Source of the DNA: Anaerostipes caccae L1-92
GTDB taxonomy: Bacteria > Bacillota > Clostridia > Lachnospirales > Lachnospiraceae
Assembly (NCBI RefSeq): GCF_014467075.1
Contig: NZ_AP023027.1
Location: 1,139,001-1,203,000, forward strand
Direction: 5' to 3'
DNA: 64,000 nucleotides
In this document: one piece after another, positions 43,215 through 51,461 of the stretch
Layout of the letters: every line of letters starts with the position of its first letter
Numbering within the stretch: the stretch's first letter is position 1
Notes under the pieces: model-generated
Seen by the model: only the letters and a program-made list of their open reading frames with translations
Told to the model about the DNA's origin: nothing
Database searches by the model: none
Position numbers and translations under genes: made by a program

Positions 43215-43543
43215 GTGTCAAAAAATCAAGTTATGATTAGACGTTTTCATGCAGAAGACAAAAGCCGGCTTTTTGCTCTGCTTGAGCGAGAGGGAGAGGA
43301 ATGGAGCAGCTTTGCGGCTATATCCGCTGCCGAGACGATGATGGGTTTGGTGTTTACGTTTATGACCTCCTGGTGGATAAATCTCATCGCGGCAAAGAAT
43401 TTGGCAGACTGCTGATGGAGCAGGTATGCAATGATTTTTCTGGCAAAGAGATATATGTTCTAAGCGGTAACAACCCTTATTATGAAAAGCTGGGTTATGC
43501 TATTGAGGGAACAATTTATATTGTAAAACCAAAGGTGCAATAA
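43215..43543 (+). pseudogene. GNAT acetyltransferase, frameshifted/internally deleted
   Basis: The first frame encodes the N-terminus (MIRRFHAEDKSRLFALLERE, from 43233; a GTG at 43215 is an alternative start). The second frame, entered near 43300, encodes LCGYIRCRDDDGFGVYVYDLL and the acetyl-CoA motif HRGKEFGRLLMEQV. Between them the strands expected for a GNAT fold are missing, so the gene has lost a short internal segment and its reading frame. It is probably non-functional. Confidence 0.75.
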
Positions 43544-43609
43544 CTCTTATATGCTATGCTTTGGGGTAAATGCTGTACCCGATAAATTAGAATTTGTAGG
43601 GATGCTGAA

Positions 43610-44158
43610 ATGATAAAAATAATAGAAACAGAACGTTTGTTTCTCCGCCCGCTTACGCTTGAAGATGCGGATATCGCTTATCATGGGTGGACGGGCGATG
43701 CGAAAGTAGCGGAATATGTAAGTTGGCTTCCTCACTATTCAATTGATGATACAATTGAATGGCTGAAGGAAATTGAGTGGAAACAAGATGATATAGGAAA
43801 TATCCTAGAAAATGACAATTACATTTGGGGATTTGTATTGAAAGAAACAGGGGAACTTTTCGGTTCCGGTGGGTTAATTTGGGAAGAACGATGGCAACAA
43901 TTTCAAGTCGGATATAATATCATGAAAACGCATTGGAATCACGGCTATACCACCGAAGCGATGCAGGCAATTTTCAGTTTTGCTGCCGCCAATTTGGGTA
44001 TAAAACGAATTGCTGGCTGTCATGCAAAAGAAAACCCTGCTTCTGCAAAGGTGCTTGAGAAGCTTGGTTTTGTTTATGAAAGGGATGGTATTACTTCTCA
44101 TGTTGATGGAGTTCGTCACTTTGATAACCGAGAATATTTTTTAGAGTTGGACAGATAA
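43610..44158 (+). CDS. GNAT-family N-acetyltransferase (RimJ/RimL type)
   Basis: 182-aa acetyltransferase: IETERLFLRPLTLEDA at the N-terminus, QVGYNIMKTHWNHGYTTEAM as the acetyl-CoA binding motif and RIAGCHAKENPASAKVLEKLGF in motif B. These proteins acetylate ribosomal proteins or small molecules such as antibiotics. It belongs to a run of short GNAT genes of low G+C, probably acquired. Confidence 0.88.
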   Translation: MIKIIETERLFLRPLTLEDADIAYHGWTGDAKVAEYVSWLPHYSIDDTIEWLKEIEWKQDDIGNILENDNYIWGFVLKETGELFGSGGLIWEERWQQFQVGYNIMKTHWNHGYTTEAMQAIFSFAAANLGIKRIAGCHAKENPASAKVLEKLGFVYERDGITSHVDGVRHFDNREYFLELDR

Positions 44159-44205
44159 AATTCAGGTTAAAGTGTTATGAAAATTAGAATTTATGGAGGG
44201 ATGTA

Positions 44206-44646
44206 GTGGATATACGAAAAATTACAGACAAAAAGAAAAATTATATAGACTTGTTATTGCTGGCTGATGAATCGGAAAATATGATAGACGAATACCTTGA
44301 ACGTGGCGAAATGTTTATTTTGGATGATAATGGTGTGAAAGCTGAATGCGTAATTACACAAGAAGATGATGGCGTCTATGAACTCAAAAACATTGCGGTT
44401 TTGCCTGATTACTGGAGAAAAGGATATGGAAAAAAACTGATACAGTTCCTGTTTGCTTATTGTTCTGACTGCAGTGCTCTGTTCGTCGGAACCGGTGATT
44501 GTTATTCGGCGCTTTCTTTTTATAAAAACTGCGGTTTTAAAGAATCACACAGAGTAAAGAATTTTTTTACAGATCATTATGATCACCCTATGTTTGAAGG
44601 CGGAGTTCAGTTAGTAGATATGGTTTATCTGAAATGGGAACCATAA
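44206..44646 (+). CDS. GNAT-family N-acetyltransferase
   Basis: 146-aa acetyltransferase with KNIAVLPDYWRKGYGKKLIQFL as the acetyl-CoA motif and FYKNCGFKESHRVKNFF at the end. The start codon is GTG with GGAGGG 6 bp upstream. It is the third GNAT reading in 1.4 kb. A stretch of about 130 bp beginning at its 3' end is repeated after the next, broken gene. Confidence 0.85.
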   Translation: MDIRKITDKKKNYIDLLLLADESENMIDEYLERGEMFILDDNGVKAECVITQEDDGVYELKNIAVLPDYWRKGYGKKLIQFLFAYCSDCSALFVGTGDCYSALSFYKNCGFKESHRVKNFFTDHYDHPMFEGGVQLVDMVYLKWEP

Positions 44647-44776
44647 ATTCCGGTTTGCCGAATGGAAAATATGAGTTAAGATACAAACAATGCATAATCA
44701 CATATAGTTTAAGTATAGTCAAAATCAGCCTAATACAGAAAATGATGACTTACTCTTGATCACAATCGTTGTAAAA
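44643..44776 (+). repeat. Imperfect direct repeat, left copy
   Basis: Contains CCGAATGGAAAATATGA, TTAAGATACAAA, AGTCAAAATCAGCC and CAATCGTTG in the same order as the copy at 45644-45773. The pair flanks the broken esterase gene. Confidence 0.65.
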
Positions 44777-44807
44777 CAATAAATCAGAATTTACAAGGAG
44801 ATTAAAA

Positions 44808-45639
44808 ATGAAATCAGTTTTACTTATAGGTCAATCTAATATGGCAGGACGTGGTTTTTTTGCATGAAGTCATGCCAATTTATAACGAAAATATTCTTAT
44901 GCTTAGAAATGGTAGATGGCAGATGATGTCAGAACCCATTCATTTTGACAGATCTGTTGCTGGTGTTGGACCAGCGGCATCATTTGCGCAGGCTTGGTGC
45001 AATGCTAATGAAAGTGAGCAGATTGGACTAATTCCCTGTGCAGAAGGAGGTAGCTCTATTGACGAATGGAATGCAGAAGAAACTTTATTTTGCCATGCAA
45101 TTAGTGAGGCAAAGTTTGCTATGAAAACTAGTGAATTAATTGCAATTTTGTGGCATCAAGGAGAAAGTGATAGCCATAGCGAGAAATATAAAGACTATTA
45201 TCGAAAACTTGATGTCTTAGTTAATTCATTCAGAAAAGAACTGGGCGTTACAGAGGTTCCGTTTATTGTTGGCGGTTTGGGCGATTATTTGGGGAAATCA
45301 GGTTTTGGGAGAAGTTGTGTAGAGTATGACTTGATTAATCAAGAATTACTTAGATACGCAGAAAATAATAGGAATTGTTATTTTGTAACTGGAGAACGAT
45401 TATATTCCAATCCAGATGGTATTCATATCAACGCAGAGTCCCAACGAAGATTGGGAATAAGATATTTCGAGGCTTATCAGACTAAATCAAATGTGAACAA
45501 GCCATTAGATAATGAAGTAGAAATAGTAAACCTATGCTGTGAAAAAGAATACACGATTGCAGAAAAAAGATATATAACATTAGAGCAATTTACATTGGGG
45601 GAAGGTTCTTTGGAAGAAGTAATGAAATTTTTTAAGTAG
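44808..45639 (+). pseudogene. SGNH-type carbohydrate esterase, frameshifted at a T7 run
   Basis: Starts at ATG 44808 behind AAGGAG and reads MKSVLLIGQSNMAGRG, the block I Ser motif of sialate O-acetylesterase-like (DUF303) enzymes, then hits a stop right after a run of seven T (44855-44861). One T fewer restores the frame into LHEVMPIYNENI and the rest of the protein, including AEGGSSIDEW, LWHQGESDS and the catalytic DGIHINAES. So a single base separates a full enzyme of about 277 aa from this broken form. It could be a true mutation, slippage or a sequencing error. Confidence 0.82.
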
Positions 45640-45643
45640 GAAC

Positions 45644-45773
45644 ATAAAATTCAGTTTTCCGAATGGAAAATATGAATTAATATATAAATAAAGCACAGTC
45701 AAAAGCAGCCAGAAAAAATCTGGCTGCTTTTTAGCAAACGAAGCTATGAGTTTTCTTAACAATCGTTGAAAAC
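45644..45773 (+). repeat. Imperfect direct repeat, right copy
   Basis: Second copy of the sequence at 44643-44776 with CCGAATGGAAAATATGA, AGTCAAAAGCAGCC and CAATCGTTG; it additionally holds a complete terminator hairpin. Confidence 0.65.
45701..45732 (+). terminator. Terminator after the esterase pseudogene
   Basis: AAAAGCAGCCAG and CTGGCTGCTTTT form a 12-bp stem with a 7-base loop, then T5. Confidence 0.85.
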
Positions 45774-45803
45774 CCCTTTTTGTTCAAGAAATATCATTCC
45801 GTT

Positions 45804-45882
45804 AGACATTATATCCATTTTCTGCATGACTGGAGTGAGGGATTCTAAGTGCCGAACGGAAATCATACAGAAGATGTCATAC
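45804..45882 (-). repeat. 79-bp palindromic element, copy A
   Basis: Inverted copy of the element at 47687 and 47930. Read on the minus strand it starts GTATGACAT, has the conserved centre TCCGTTCGGC.CTTAGAAT.CCTCACTCC and ends AATGTCT. Its first bases supply the last codon and stop (GTA TGA) of the rubredoxin gene. Confidence 0.85.
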
Positions 45883-46482
45883 AATGCGCTCAAAATCAGA
45901 AGCACCATGTTTGCAGATCGGACAAATGAAATCGGCAGGAAGTTCCTCGCCTTCATAAATATAACCGCAGATTTTACACCGCCATCCTGTCTTTTTTGTT
46001 TCCTGAGGCTGCGGTTTGATGTGCTTATGGTAATAGGCGTAAGTAACAGAAGGAACTTGCGATAAAACTTCCCCGTCTGTCACATCGGCAATAAACATTG
46101 TGTGCGTGCCGAGATCAACAGTCTCAGCGACGGAAGCACTGAGAAAAGCGTTGGCGTATTTATTCAGATAAAAGATACCGTTGGAGGAACGTTCATAGTC
46201 AGAAAAGTTCTTTAATTTGTCAACATCCCGTCCGCTCTGGAATCCAAAATGCTTAAAGATGTCAAAAGTCACTTCCTCGGAAAGAATGGAAACATTAAAA
46301 GAACCTGTATCTTTGATCATATCATGGGTGAAATTATCTTTATTGACAGCTATGGAAATGCGGTTCGGCGTCGTGGTGATCTGCTGTACGGTGTTCACGA
46401 TACATCCGTTATCCTTTTCGCCGTTTTTTGCAGACAAAACAAAAAGGCCGTAGCTCAGCTGAAACATTGCTGCTTGATTCAT
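45877..46482 (-). CDS. High-molecular-weight rubredoxin (flavin reductase domain plus rubredoxin)
   Basis: 201-aa two-domain redox protein. Residues 1-150 are an FMN-binding flavin reductase-like domain (QLSYGLFVLSAKNG, NGCIVNTVQQ); residues 165-201 are a rubredoxin with the iron ligands in WRCKICGYIYEG and FICPICKHG. This architecture is Hrb of acetogens, which passes electrons from NADH to flavodiiron proteins that reduce O2 or NO, so an oxidative-stress role is likely. AAGGAGG precedes the ATG. The last codon and stop are contributed by palindromic element A. Confidence 0.92.
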   Translation of the reverse strand: MNQAAMFQLSYGLFVLSAKNGEKDNGCIVNTVQQITTTPNRISIAVNKDNFTHDMIKDTGSFNVSILSEEVTFDIFKHFGFQSGRDVDKLKNFSDYERSSNGIFYLNKYANAFLSASVAETVDLGTHTMFIADVTDGEVLSQVPSVTYAYYHKHIKPQPQETKKTGWRCKICGYIYEGEELPADFICPICKHGASDFERIV

Positions 46483-46579
46483 AAATAAAACCTCCTTCTA
46501 TACTTGATTATTATACTCAATATATTCATAGTATAATCCATTTATGTATGATTTGCAATGGCAGGAGACGGGATAAACC

Positions 46580-46608
46580 TTTACTTTTGTAAGAGGCGAG
46601 GTTATAAT
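46580..46608 (+). promoter_or_regulatory. Promoter of the LacI-family gene
   Basis: TTTACT (46580-46585), 17 bp and a perfect TATAAT (46603-46608). Confidence 0.6.
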
Positions 46609-46660
46609 AAAACAAATGCGTGCAATGTGTCAAAATTTAAGAAAAAAGTGAGGAAAGCAC

Positions 46661-47692
46661 ATGGCAGGAACAATCAAAGAAATTGCAGAACGTGCCGGAG
46701 TCTCCCGTGGTACTGTTGACCGGGCGCTGAATAACAGGGGCAGGATTAAGCCGGAAGTGGCGGAGCGGATTCTGGCGATTGCCAAAGAACTAGACTACCA
46801 TTCCAACAGAAAGTCTAGAAAGAACACGCAGAATCCGGACAAACATATAAAAATCGGAGTTATCACCCAGCTCTCCGAGGCTTCTTTTATGATTCCGGTC
46901 AAAGAGGGAATCCGGGATGCGGGGAGAGAACTTGAATATTTAGGAGTGGAACTTTTATTAAAGGATATAGAATCAGTAGATGAAGAGGCTCAGATGGAAG
47001 CGATTGATGAGTTGGAATCAAAAGGGATCGACGGCCTTGCGATCATGCCGGTGCAGTCAGAGTATGTGAGAGAACGGCTGAACCGCTTGATGGAAGAAAA
47101 AGAAATTCCGGTAGTGACATTCAACTCAGATATCGTTGGCACAAAACGAGCGTGCTTTGTAGGCCTGGATAACAAAAAAAGCGGCCGTACTGCCGCGGGA
47201 CTCATGGGAATGCTGACACGGGGAAAAGGGAAGGTCCTTGTGATCACAGGGTTTTTCACTAACAGTGTAAACAGCCTCCGTGTGGAGGGATTCGTACAGG
47301 AGATTAAGAATGCATATCCTGACATGGAACTGCTCGGAGTCCAGAGCAGTTTTGACGAGACGAGGGAAGTGCAGAAGATCATTGAGAATACGATGGCGAT
47401 CGCCCCGGATCTTTCCGGTGTCTTTGTGGCATCCGGCGGGCAGGCCGGGGTGTGTCTGGCTTTCGAGAAACTGAAACTTGAGAAACGCCCTTATGTCATA
47501 GTGTATGACGCCACGCCGAAAAATACGAAAGCACTGAAAGAAGACCGGTATGATTTTTTGATTGACCAGGAAGGATACGAACAGGGATACCGGCCTCCGA
47601 ATCTTCTGTATAACATGATCCAAAAAGGACAGATGCCGGAGACGGACCATATCTATACAGATATAAAGATAAAAAATAAATATAATGTATGA
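46661..47692 (+). CDS. LacI-family transcriptional regulator
   Basis: 343-aa regulator with an N-terminal helix-turn-helix (IKEIAERAGVSRGTVDRALN) and hinge, then a periplasmic-binding-protein-like sensor resembling ribose or inositol binding proteins (GVITQLSEASFM, LVITGFFTNSVNSLRVEGF, GVFVASGGQAG). It is the regulator nearest to the iolCDB operon, 0.8 kb downstream on the same strand. The promoter region of that operon is dense in GCGTG/CACGC motifs, which makes it the favoured candidate target. Its final Val codon and TGA stop lie inside palindromic element B. Confidence 0.92.
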   Translation: MAGTIKEIAERAGVSRGTVDRALNNRGRIKPEVAERILAIAKELDYHSNRKSRKNTQNPDKHIKIGVITQLSEASFMIPVKEGIRDAGRELEYLGVELLLKDIESVDEEAQMEAIDELESKGIDGLAIMPVQSEYVRERLNRLMEEKEIPVVTFNSDIVGTKRACFVGLDNKKSGRTAAGLMGMLTRGKGKVLVITGFFTNSVNSLRVEGFVQEIKNAYPDMELLGVQSSFDETREVQKIIENTMAIAPDLSGVFVASGGQAGVCLAFEKLKLEKRPYVIVYDATPKNTKALKEDRYDFLIDQEGYEQGYRPPNLLYNMIQKGQMPETDHIYTDIKIKNKYNV

Positions 47693-47765
47693 CATTTTCC
47701 ACATGATTTCCGTTCGGCTCTTAGAATGCCTCACTCCAATCATGTGGAAAATGGACGTAATGTCT
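47687..47765 (+). repeat. 79-bp palindromic element, copy B
   Basis: CATTTTCCACATGATT and its exact complement AATCATGTGGAAAATG form a 16-bp stem around a 29-base centre. Outer ends are GTATGA on the left and GTAATGTCT on the right. Overlaps the stop of the LacI gene. Confidence 0.88.
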
Positions 47766-47806
47766 GTTGGAGAAGGGCCTCTGTCAAAAAAGGTGCCACT
47801 TTTCGA

Positions 47807-47871
47807 AAGTTATTTACCGCTATTGTAGGAGCGCATTTCAAAAGCGCGACGGAAATAGTGGTAAATAACTT
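47807..47871 (+). repeat. Second type of palindromic element, copy 1
   Basis: AAGTTATTTACCGCTATT pairs with AATAGTGGTAAATAACTT (one mismatch) around a centre that holds GCGC..GCGC. A degraded inverted copy lies at 48051-48115. Confidence 0.7.
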
Positions 47872-47929
47872 ATACCTCATCGCGCAGAGCGCGCCACCCA
47901 AAGGGTATGAAATACGGTGTGCCCTATGG

Positions 47930-48008
47930 GTATGACATTTTCCGCATGATTTCCGTTCGGCTCTTAGAATGCCTCACTCCAATCATATGGAAAATGGACG
48001 CAATATCT
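47930..48008 (+). repeat. 79-bp palindromic element, copy C
   Basis: Same element as copy B with few changes (TTCCGCATGATT and AATCATATGGAA arms, identical 29-base centre). It starts GTATGACATTTT and lies free in the intergenic region. Confidence 0.88.
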
Positions 48009-48050
48009 ACTGGATAAGTATCCATTAAACAAACGGAACGATTCAACGAC

Positions 48051-48115
48051 AGTTTTTTATTACTATTTTCGTCACGTTTTGAAATGGGCTCCTCCAATCG
48101 TGCTAAAAAATTATC
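48051..48115 (-). repeat. Second type of palindromic element, degraded inverted copy
   Basis: The complement of copy 1 is recognisable in TTACTATTTTCGTCACG and TTTTGAAATGGGCTCCTCCAAT, while the arms no longer pair perfectly. It is followed by a fragment (48118-48155) that resembles the right end of the 79-bp element. Confidence 0.55.
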
Positions 48116-48198
48116 GTTGGAATATGTGGAACATGGCCGCAGAATCTGCTGAAGATGACAGCTTAACAAGAGAAGGTGTTATTTTGCCATAGTTGAAT

Positions 48199-48244
48199 AA
48201 GGATTGAAACATAGAATCATAGTGTTTCAATCCTCTTTTTTTTG
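48199..48244 (+). terminator. Terminator upstream of the iolC promoter
   Basis: GGATTGAAACA and TGTTTCAATCC form an 11-bp stem with an 11-base loop and a long T tract. It insulates the iol operon from the LacI gene. Confidence 0.85.
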
Positions 48245-48245
48245 T

Positions 48246-48461
48246 ATATTTGCGTGCTTATGCGTGTTATATAATTGTGCAATAATACTCAAGAAGTGTG
48301 TATACATTTGTGAAATGTAGCAAAAACAATCTTTTTTATAAAAAGTGCTTGCACACAAATAGCGTGCGTGATAATATAAACACATAAAGAAAAGCACACA
48401 AAACGCATTTTAAAAGAGTGAATAAAACAATAAAACACGCAAATAACACGCAGTGAGCGTG
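48246..48461 (+). promoter_or_regulatory. iolCDB promoter region with clustered GCGTG/CACGC motifs
   Basis: A promoter reads TTGCAC (48349-48354), 17 bp, TAATAT (48372-48377). Around it are seven GCGTG or CACGC pentamers in about 215 bp, including direct pairs (48252 and 48261; 48362 and 48366) and a perfect CACGC-N5-GCGTG palindrome at 48447-48461. They look like operators of a repressor, probably the LacI-type gene upstream; the two pentamers at 48362-48370 lie inside the spacer. Confidence 0.65.
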
Positions 48462-48485
48462 GAAAACAAAACTGAGGTGAAAGTT

Positions 48486-49502
48486 ATGAAGTATGTTGAA
48501 TTTGACCAGACAAGACCAATGGATTTAGTGCTTATCGGAAGGGTAGCCATCGACTTTAATCCGGTAGACTATTTCCATCCGTTATCCGAGTGCACCACAT
48601 TTAAGAAGTATGTGGGAGGATCACCTGCAAACATCGCGGTGGGGATCACGAGACACGGAAAGAAAGCAGGATTTATCGGAAAAGTGTCCGACGACCAGTT
48701 CGGAGAGTACGTAGTAGATTTTTTTGATAAAGAAGGAATCGATACATCCCATATTTCAAAATGTACCAACGGAGAAAAACTTGGACTCACCTTTACAGAA
48801 ATCCTCTCCAGAGAGGAAAGCAGTATCTTAATGTACCGCAACTGTATCGCAGACTTGCAGTTATCTGTGGATGACATCGACGAAGAATACATAAAGAACA
48901 CGAAAGCAATCTTGGTTTCCGGAACTGCATTGGCGCAGAGCCCGTCCAGAGAAGCGGTGTTAAAAGCAGTGATGCTTGCTAAGAAAAATGATACAAAGAT
49001 CATCTTCGATATTGACTATAGAGAATACAACTGGAAAAATTCTGATGAAATCTCAATCTACTACTCTTTAGTAGCCAGAGAGGCAGATATTATTATGGGA
49101 TCCAGAGAAGAATTTGACCTGACAGAAAAACTGATAAAACCGGGCAGATCAGACAAAGAATCTGCACAGGCATGGAACAATGAGAATGCAAAGATCGTTG
49201 TCATCAAGCACGGTAAGAAGGGATCTACAGCATATACCAATGACGGAAATGACTATTCAATCAAACCGTTCCCGGTTGAGGCATTAAAAGGCTTCGGAGG
49301 CGGAGACGGCTATGCATCCGGATTCTTATATGGAGTCTTTGAAGGATGGGATATGATCGAGTGTCTGGAATTCGGAAGCGCGGAAGCGGCTATGATGGTG
49401 AGAAGCCATTCCTGTTCAGAAGAGCTTCCAAACCCTCAGGAAGTCAAAGATTTTATCCGCGAGACAAAAGAAAAATACGGCGAAATGATTGCGAGAGTAT
49501 AG
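48486..49502 (+). CDS. iolC: 5-dehydro-2-deoxygluconokinase (IolC)
   Basis: 338-aa PfkB/ribokinase-family kinase that phosphorylates 2-deoxy-5-keto-D-gluconate. LVLIGRVAIDFNP near the N-terminus, KYVGGSPANIAVGITRHGKK and the C-terminal anion-hole motif KGFGGGDGYASGFL with the catalytic Asp are typical for IolC. The GTG at 48453 is rejected because GAGGTGAAAG lies just before the ATG at 48486. It is the first gene of iolC-iolD-iolB-adh with 12-36 bp gaps. Confidence 0.95.
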   Translation: MKYVEFDQTRPMDLVLIGRVAIDFNPVDYFHPLSECTTFKKYVGGSPANIAVGITRHGKKAGFIGKVSDDQFGEYVVDFFDKEGIDTSHISKCTNGEKLGLTFTEILSREESSILMYRNCIADLQLSVDDIDEEYIKNTKAILVSGTALAQSPSREAVLKAVMLAKKNDTKIIFDIDYREYNWKNSDEISIYYSLVAREADIIMGSREEFDLTEKLIKPGRSDKESAQAWNNENAKIVVIKHGKKGSTAYTNDGNDYSIKPFPVEALKGFGGGDGYASGFLYGVFEGWDMIECLEFGSAEAAMMVRSHSCSEELPNPQEVKDFIRETKEKYGEMIARV

Positions 49503-49514
49503 GAGGATATGAAA

Positions 49515-51446
49515 ATGAGTACAGCCAGAATGACAGTAGCACAGGCTCTTGTGAAGTTCCTTGACAATCAGTATGTGGAATTTGACGGGGAAGAAACAAA
49601 ATTTGTAGAAGGCATCTTTACCATCTTCGGACACGGCATTGCCGTTGGATTGGGAGAAGCCCTGGACACCAACCCGGGAAGTTTAAAAGTTCTCCAGGGG
49701 CGAAATGAGCAGGGAATGTGCCATGTTGCAACAGCTTATGCAAAACAGAACAATAGAAGAAAAATCATACCATGTGCGTCTTCCGTAGGACCTGGAGCAG
49801 CAAACATGGTGACAGCAGCGGCTACGGCAACCGTCAATAATATCCCGCTTTTGGTCCTGCCTGCCGATACATTCGCCACAAGACAGCCGGACCCGGTGCT
49901 GCAGCAGTTAGAGAAAAGCGACAGCCTTTCAATAACAACAAATGATGCATTCAAACCGGTCTGTAAGTATTGGGACAGAATCATCCGTCCGGAACAGCTG
50001 ATGACAGCTATGGTAAACGCAATGCGTGTTCTCACAGACCCGTCAGAGACAGGTGCCGTCTGCATCGCACTTTCCCAGGATGTAGAAGGAGAATCTTATG
50101 ATTTCCCTGACTACCTGTTTGAAAAACGTGTACATAGGATCACAAGACCCTGCGCAGTAAAAGAAGAGATCGAGGACCTTGTTAATATTATTAAAGAAGC
50201 AAAGAATCCGTTAGTGATTGTAGGCGGAGGCGTGAAGTATTCTGAGGCAGGAGAAGCTGTAGAAAAATTCTGCGAAGACTTTAACATTCCGTTCGGAGAG
50301 AGCCAGGCAGGAAAAAGCGCCTGCAAGTCAAGCCACCCTTACTGCTTAGGAGGAATTGGTGTAACAGGAACCCTGGCTGCCAATACCATCGCTGATGAAG
50401 CTGATGTGGTCATTGCAGTGGGAACCAGGCTTTCAGACTTTACAACAGGATCCAAAGGACAGTTCAAAAATCCTGATGTGAAAATGGTGACGATCAACAA
50501 CAATAAATACCATGCATATAAAATGGATGCAGTGAAAGCTGTCGGAGACGCGAAAGTGACAGTGGAAGCTCTTTCTGCCAGACTAAAAGAGGAAGGATAC
50601 AAGTCTGCTTACACAACAGAGATCCAGGACGCAAAGGCAGCCTGGGATAAAGAAATGGACCGCCTTGCGAATATTGAGTATACAGGTGATAACTTTGAGC
50701 CGGAGATCAAAGCGAGAGATCCGCGTACGATTCCTGAATACGTAAAACTTACAGGGGGACTTATCACTCAGACTGCCGCACTGTGCAAAATCCGTGAGGT
50801 GATTGATGAAGACGCTAATATTGTGACAGCAGGGGGAAGTCTGCCGAGCTGTATGCAGAGGATCTGGACTACGGACAAACGGGGCGGATACCATGCTGAA
50901 TATGGTTACTCCTGTATGGGATACGAAGTGGCAGGCGCTCTCGGAGTAAAGATGGCAGAGCCTGAGCACGAATCCTATGTGGTCGTCGGAGATGCCAGCT
51001 TCCAGATGCTGCACAGTGAGATCATGACGGCCATGCAGGAAAAACAGAAGATCAATATCCTCGTGTTTGACAACTGCGGATTCGGATGTATCAACAACCT
51101 TCAAATGAACCATGGTGTGGGAAGTCTTGCGACAGAGTTCAGATACCGCGACGAAAAAAATGAAATCAAAGGGGATCTGATCCCGGTTGACTATGCAAAA
51201 GTCGGAGAGGGATACGGACTCAAGACATACAGTGTAAGAACGATCAAAGAACTGGAAGAGGCGCTGATCGACGCAAAGAAACAGGATGTTGCGACTCTGA
51301 TCGACTTAAAGGTAATCCCTAAGACGATGACAGATGGTTATAAATCCTGGTGGAATGTAGGCATTGCAACAACTTCTGAGAAAGAAAGCGTGCGAAAAGC
51401 ATGTGAAGGAGTATTAGAAGGCCGTGCAAACGCAAGACAGTATTAG
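49515..51446 (+). CDS. iolD: 3D-(3,5/4)-trihydroxycyclohexane-1,2-dione hydrolase (IolD)
   Basis: 643-aa thiamine diphosphate enzyme that opens the cyclitol ring to 5-deoxy-glucuronate. Family marks include TVAQALVKFLDNQYVEFDG, GHGIAVGLGEAL, the QGRNEQGMCHVATAYAKQ segment with the cofactor-activating Glu region, and the TDP-binding GDASFQMLHSE...NCGFGCINNLQ near the C-terminus. AGGAGG at 49501-49506 favours the ATG at 49515 over the one at 49509. Confidence 0.96.
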   Translation: MSTARMTVAQALVKFLDNQYVEFDGEETKFVEGIFTIFGHGIAVGLGEALDTNPGSLKVLQGRNEQGMCHVATAYAKQNNRRKIIPCASSVGPGAANMVTAAATATVNNIPLLVLPADTFATRQPDPVLQQLEKSDSLSITTNDAFKPVCKYWDRIIRPEQLMTAMVNAMRVLTDPSETGAVCIALSQDVEGESYDFPDYLFEKRVHRITRPCAVKEEIEDLVNIIKEAKNPLVIVGGGVKYSEAGEAVEKFCEDFNIPFGESQAGKSACKSSHPYCLGGIGVTGTLAANTIADEADVVIAVGTRLSDFTTGSKGQFKNPDVKMVTINNNKYHAYKMDAVKAVGDAKVTVEALSARLKEEGYKSAYTTEIQDAKAAWDKEMDRLANIEYTGDNFEPEIKARDPRTIPEYVKLTGGLITQTAALCKIREVIDEDANIVTAGGSLPSCMQRIWTTDKRGGYHAEYGYSCMGYEVAGALGVKMAEPEHESYVVVGDASFQMLHSEIMTAMQEKQKINILVFDNCGFGCINNLQMNHGVGSLATEFRYRDEKNEIKGDLIPVDYAKVGEGYGLKTYSVRTIKELEEALIDAKKQDVATLIDLKVIPKTMTDGYKSWWNVGIATTSEKESVRKACEGVLEGRANARQY

Positions 51447-51461
51447 AAAAGAGGTATGATA

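Noticed and set aside
47687-48160. CRISPR-like array
   Set aside because: Repeats are few, palindromic, of two kinds and in mixed orientation, with unequal spacing and no cas gene; they are dispersed palindromic elements.
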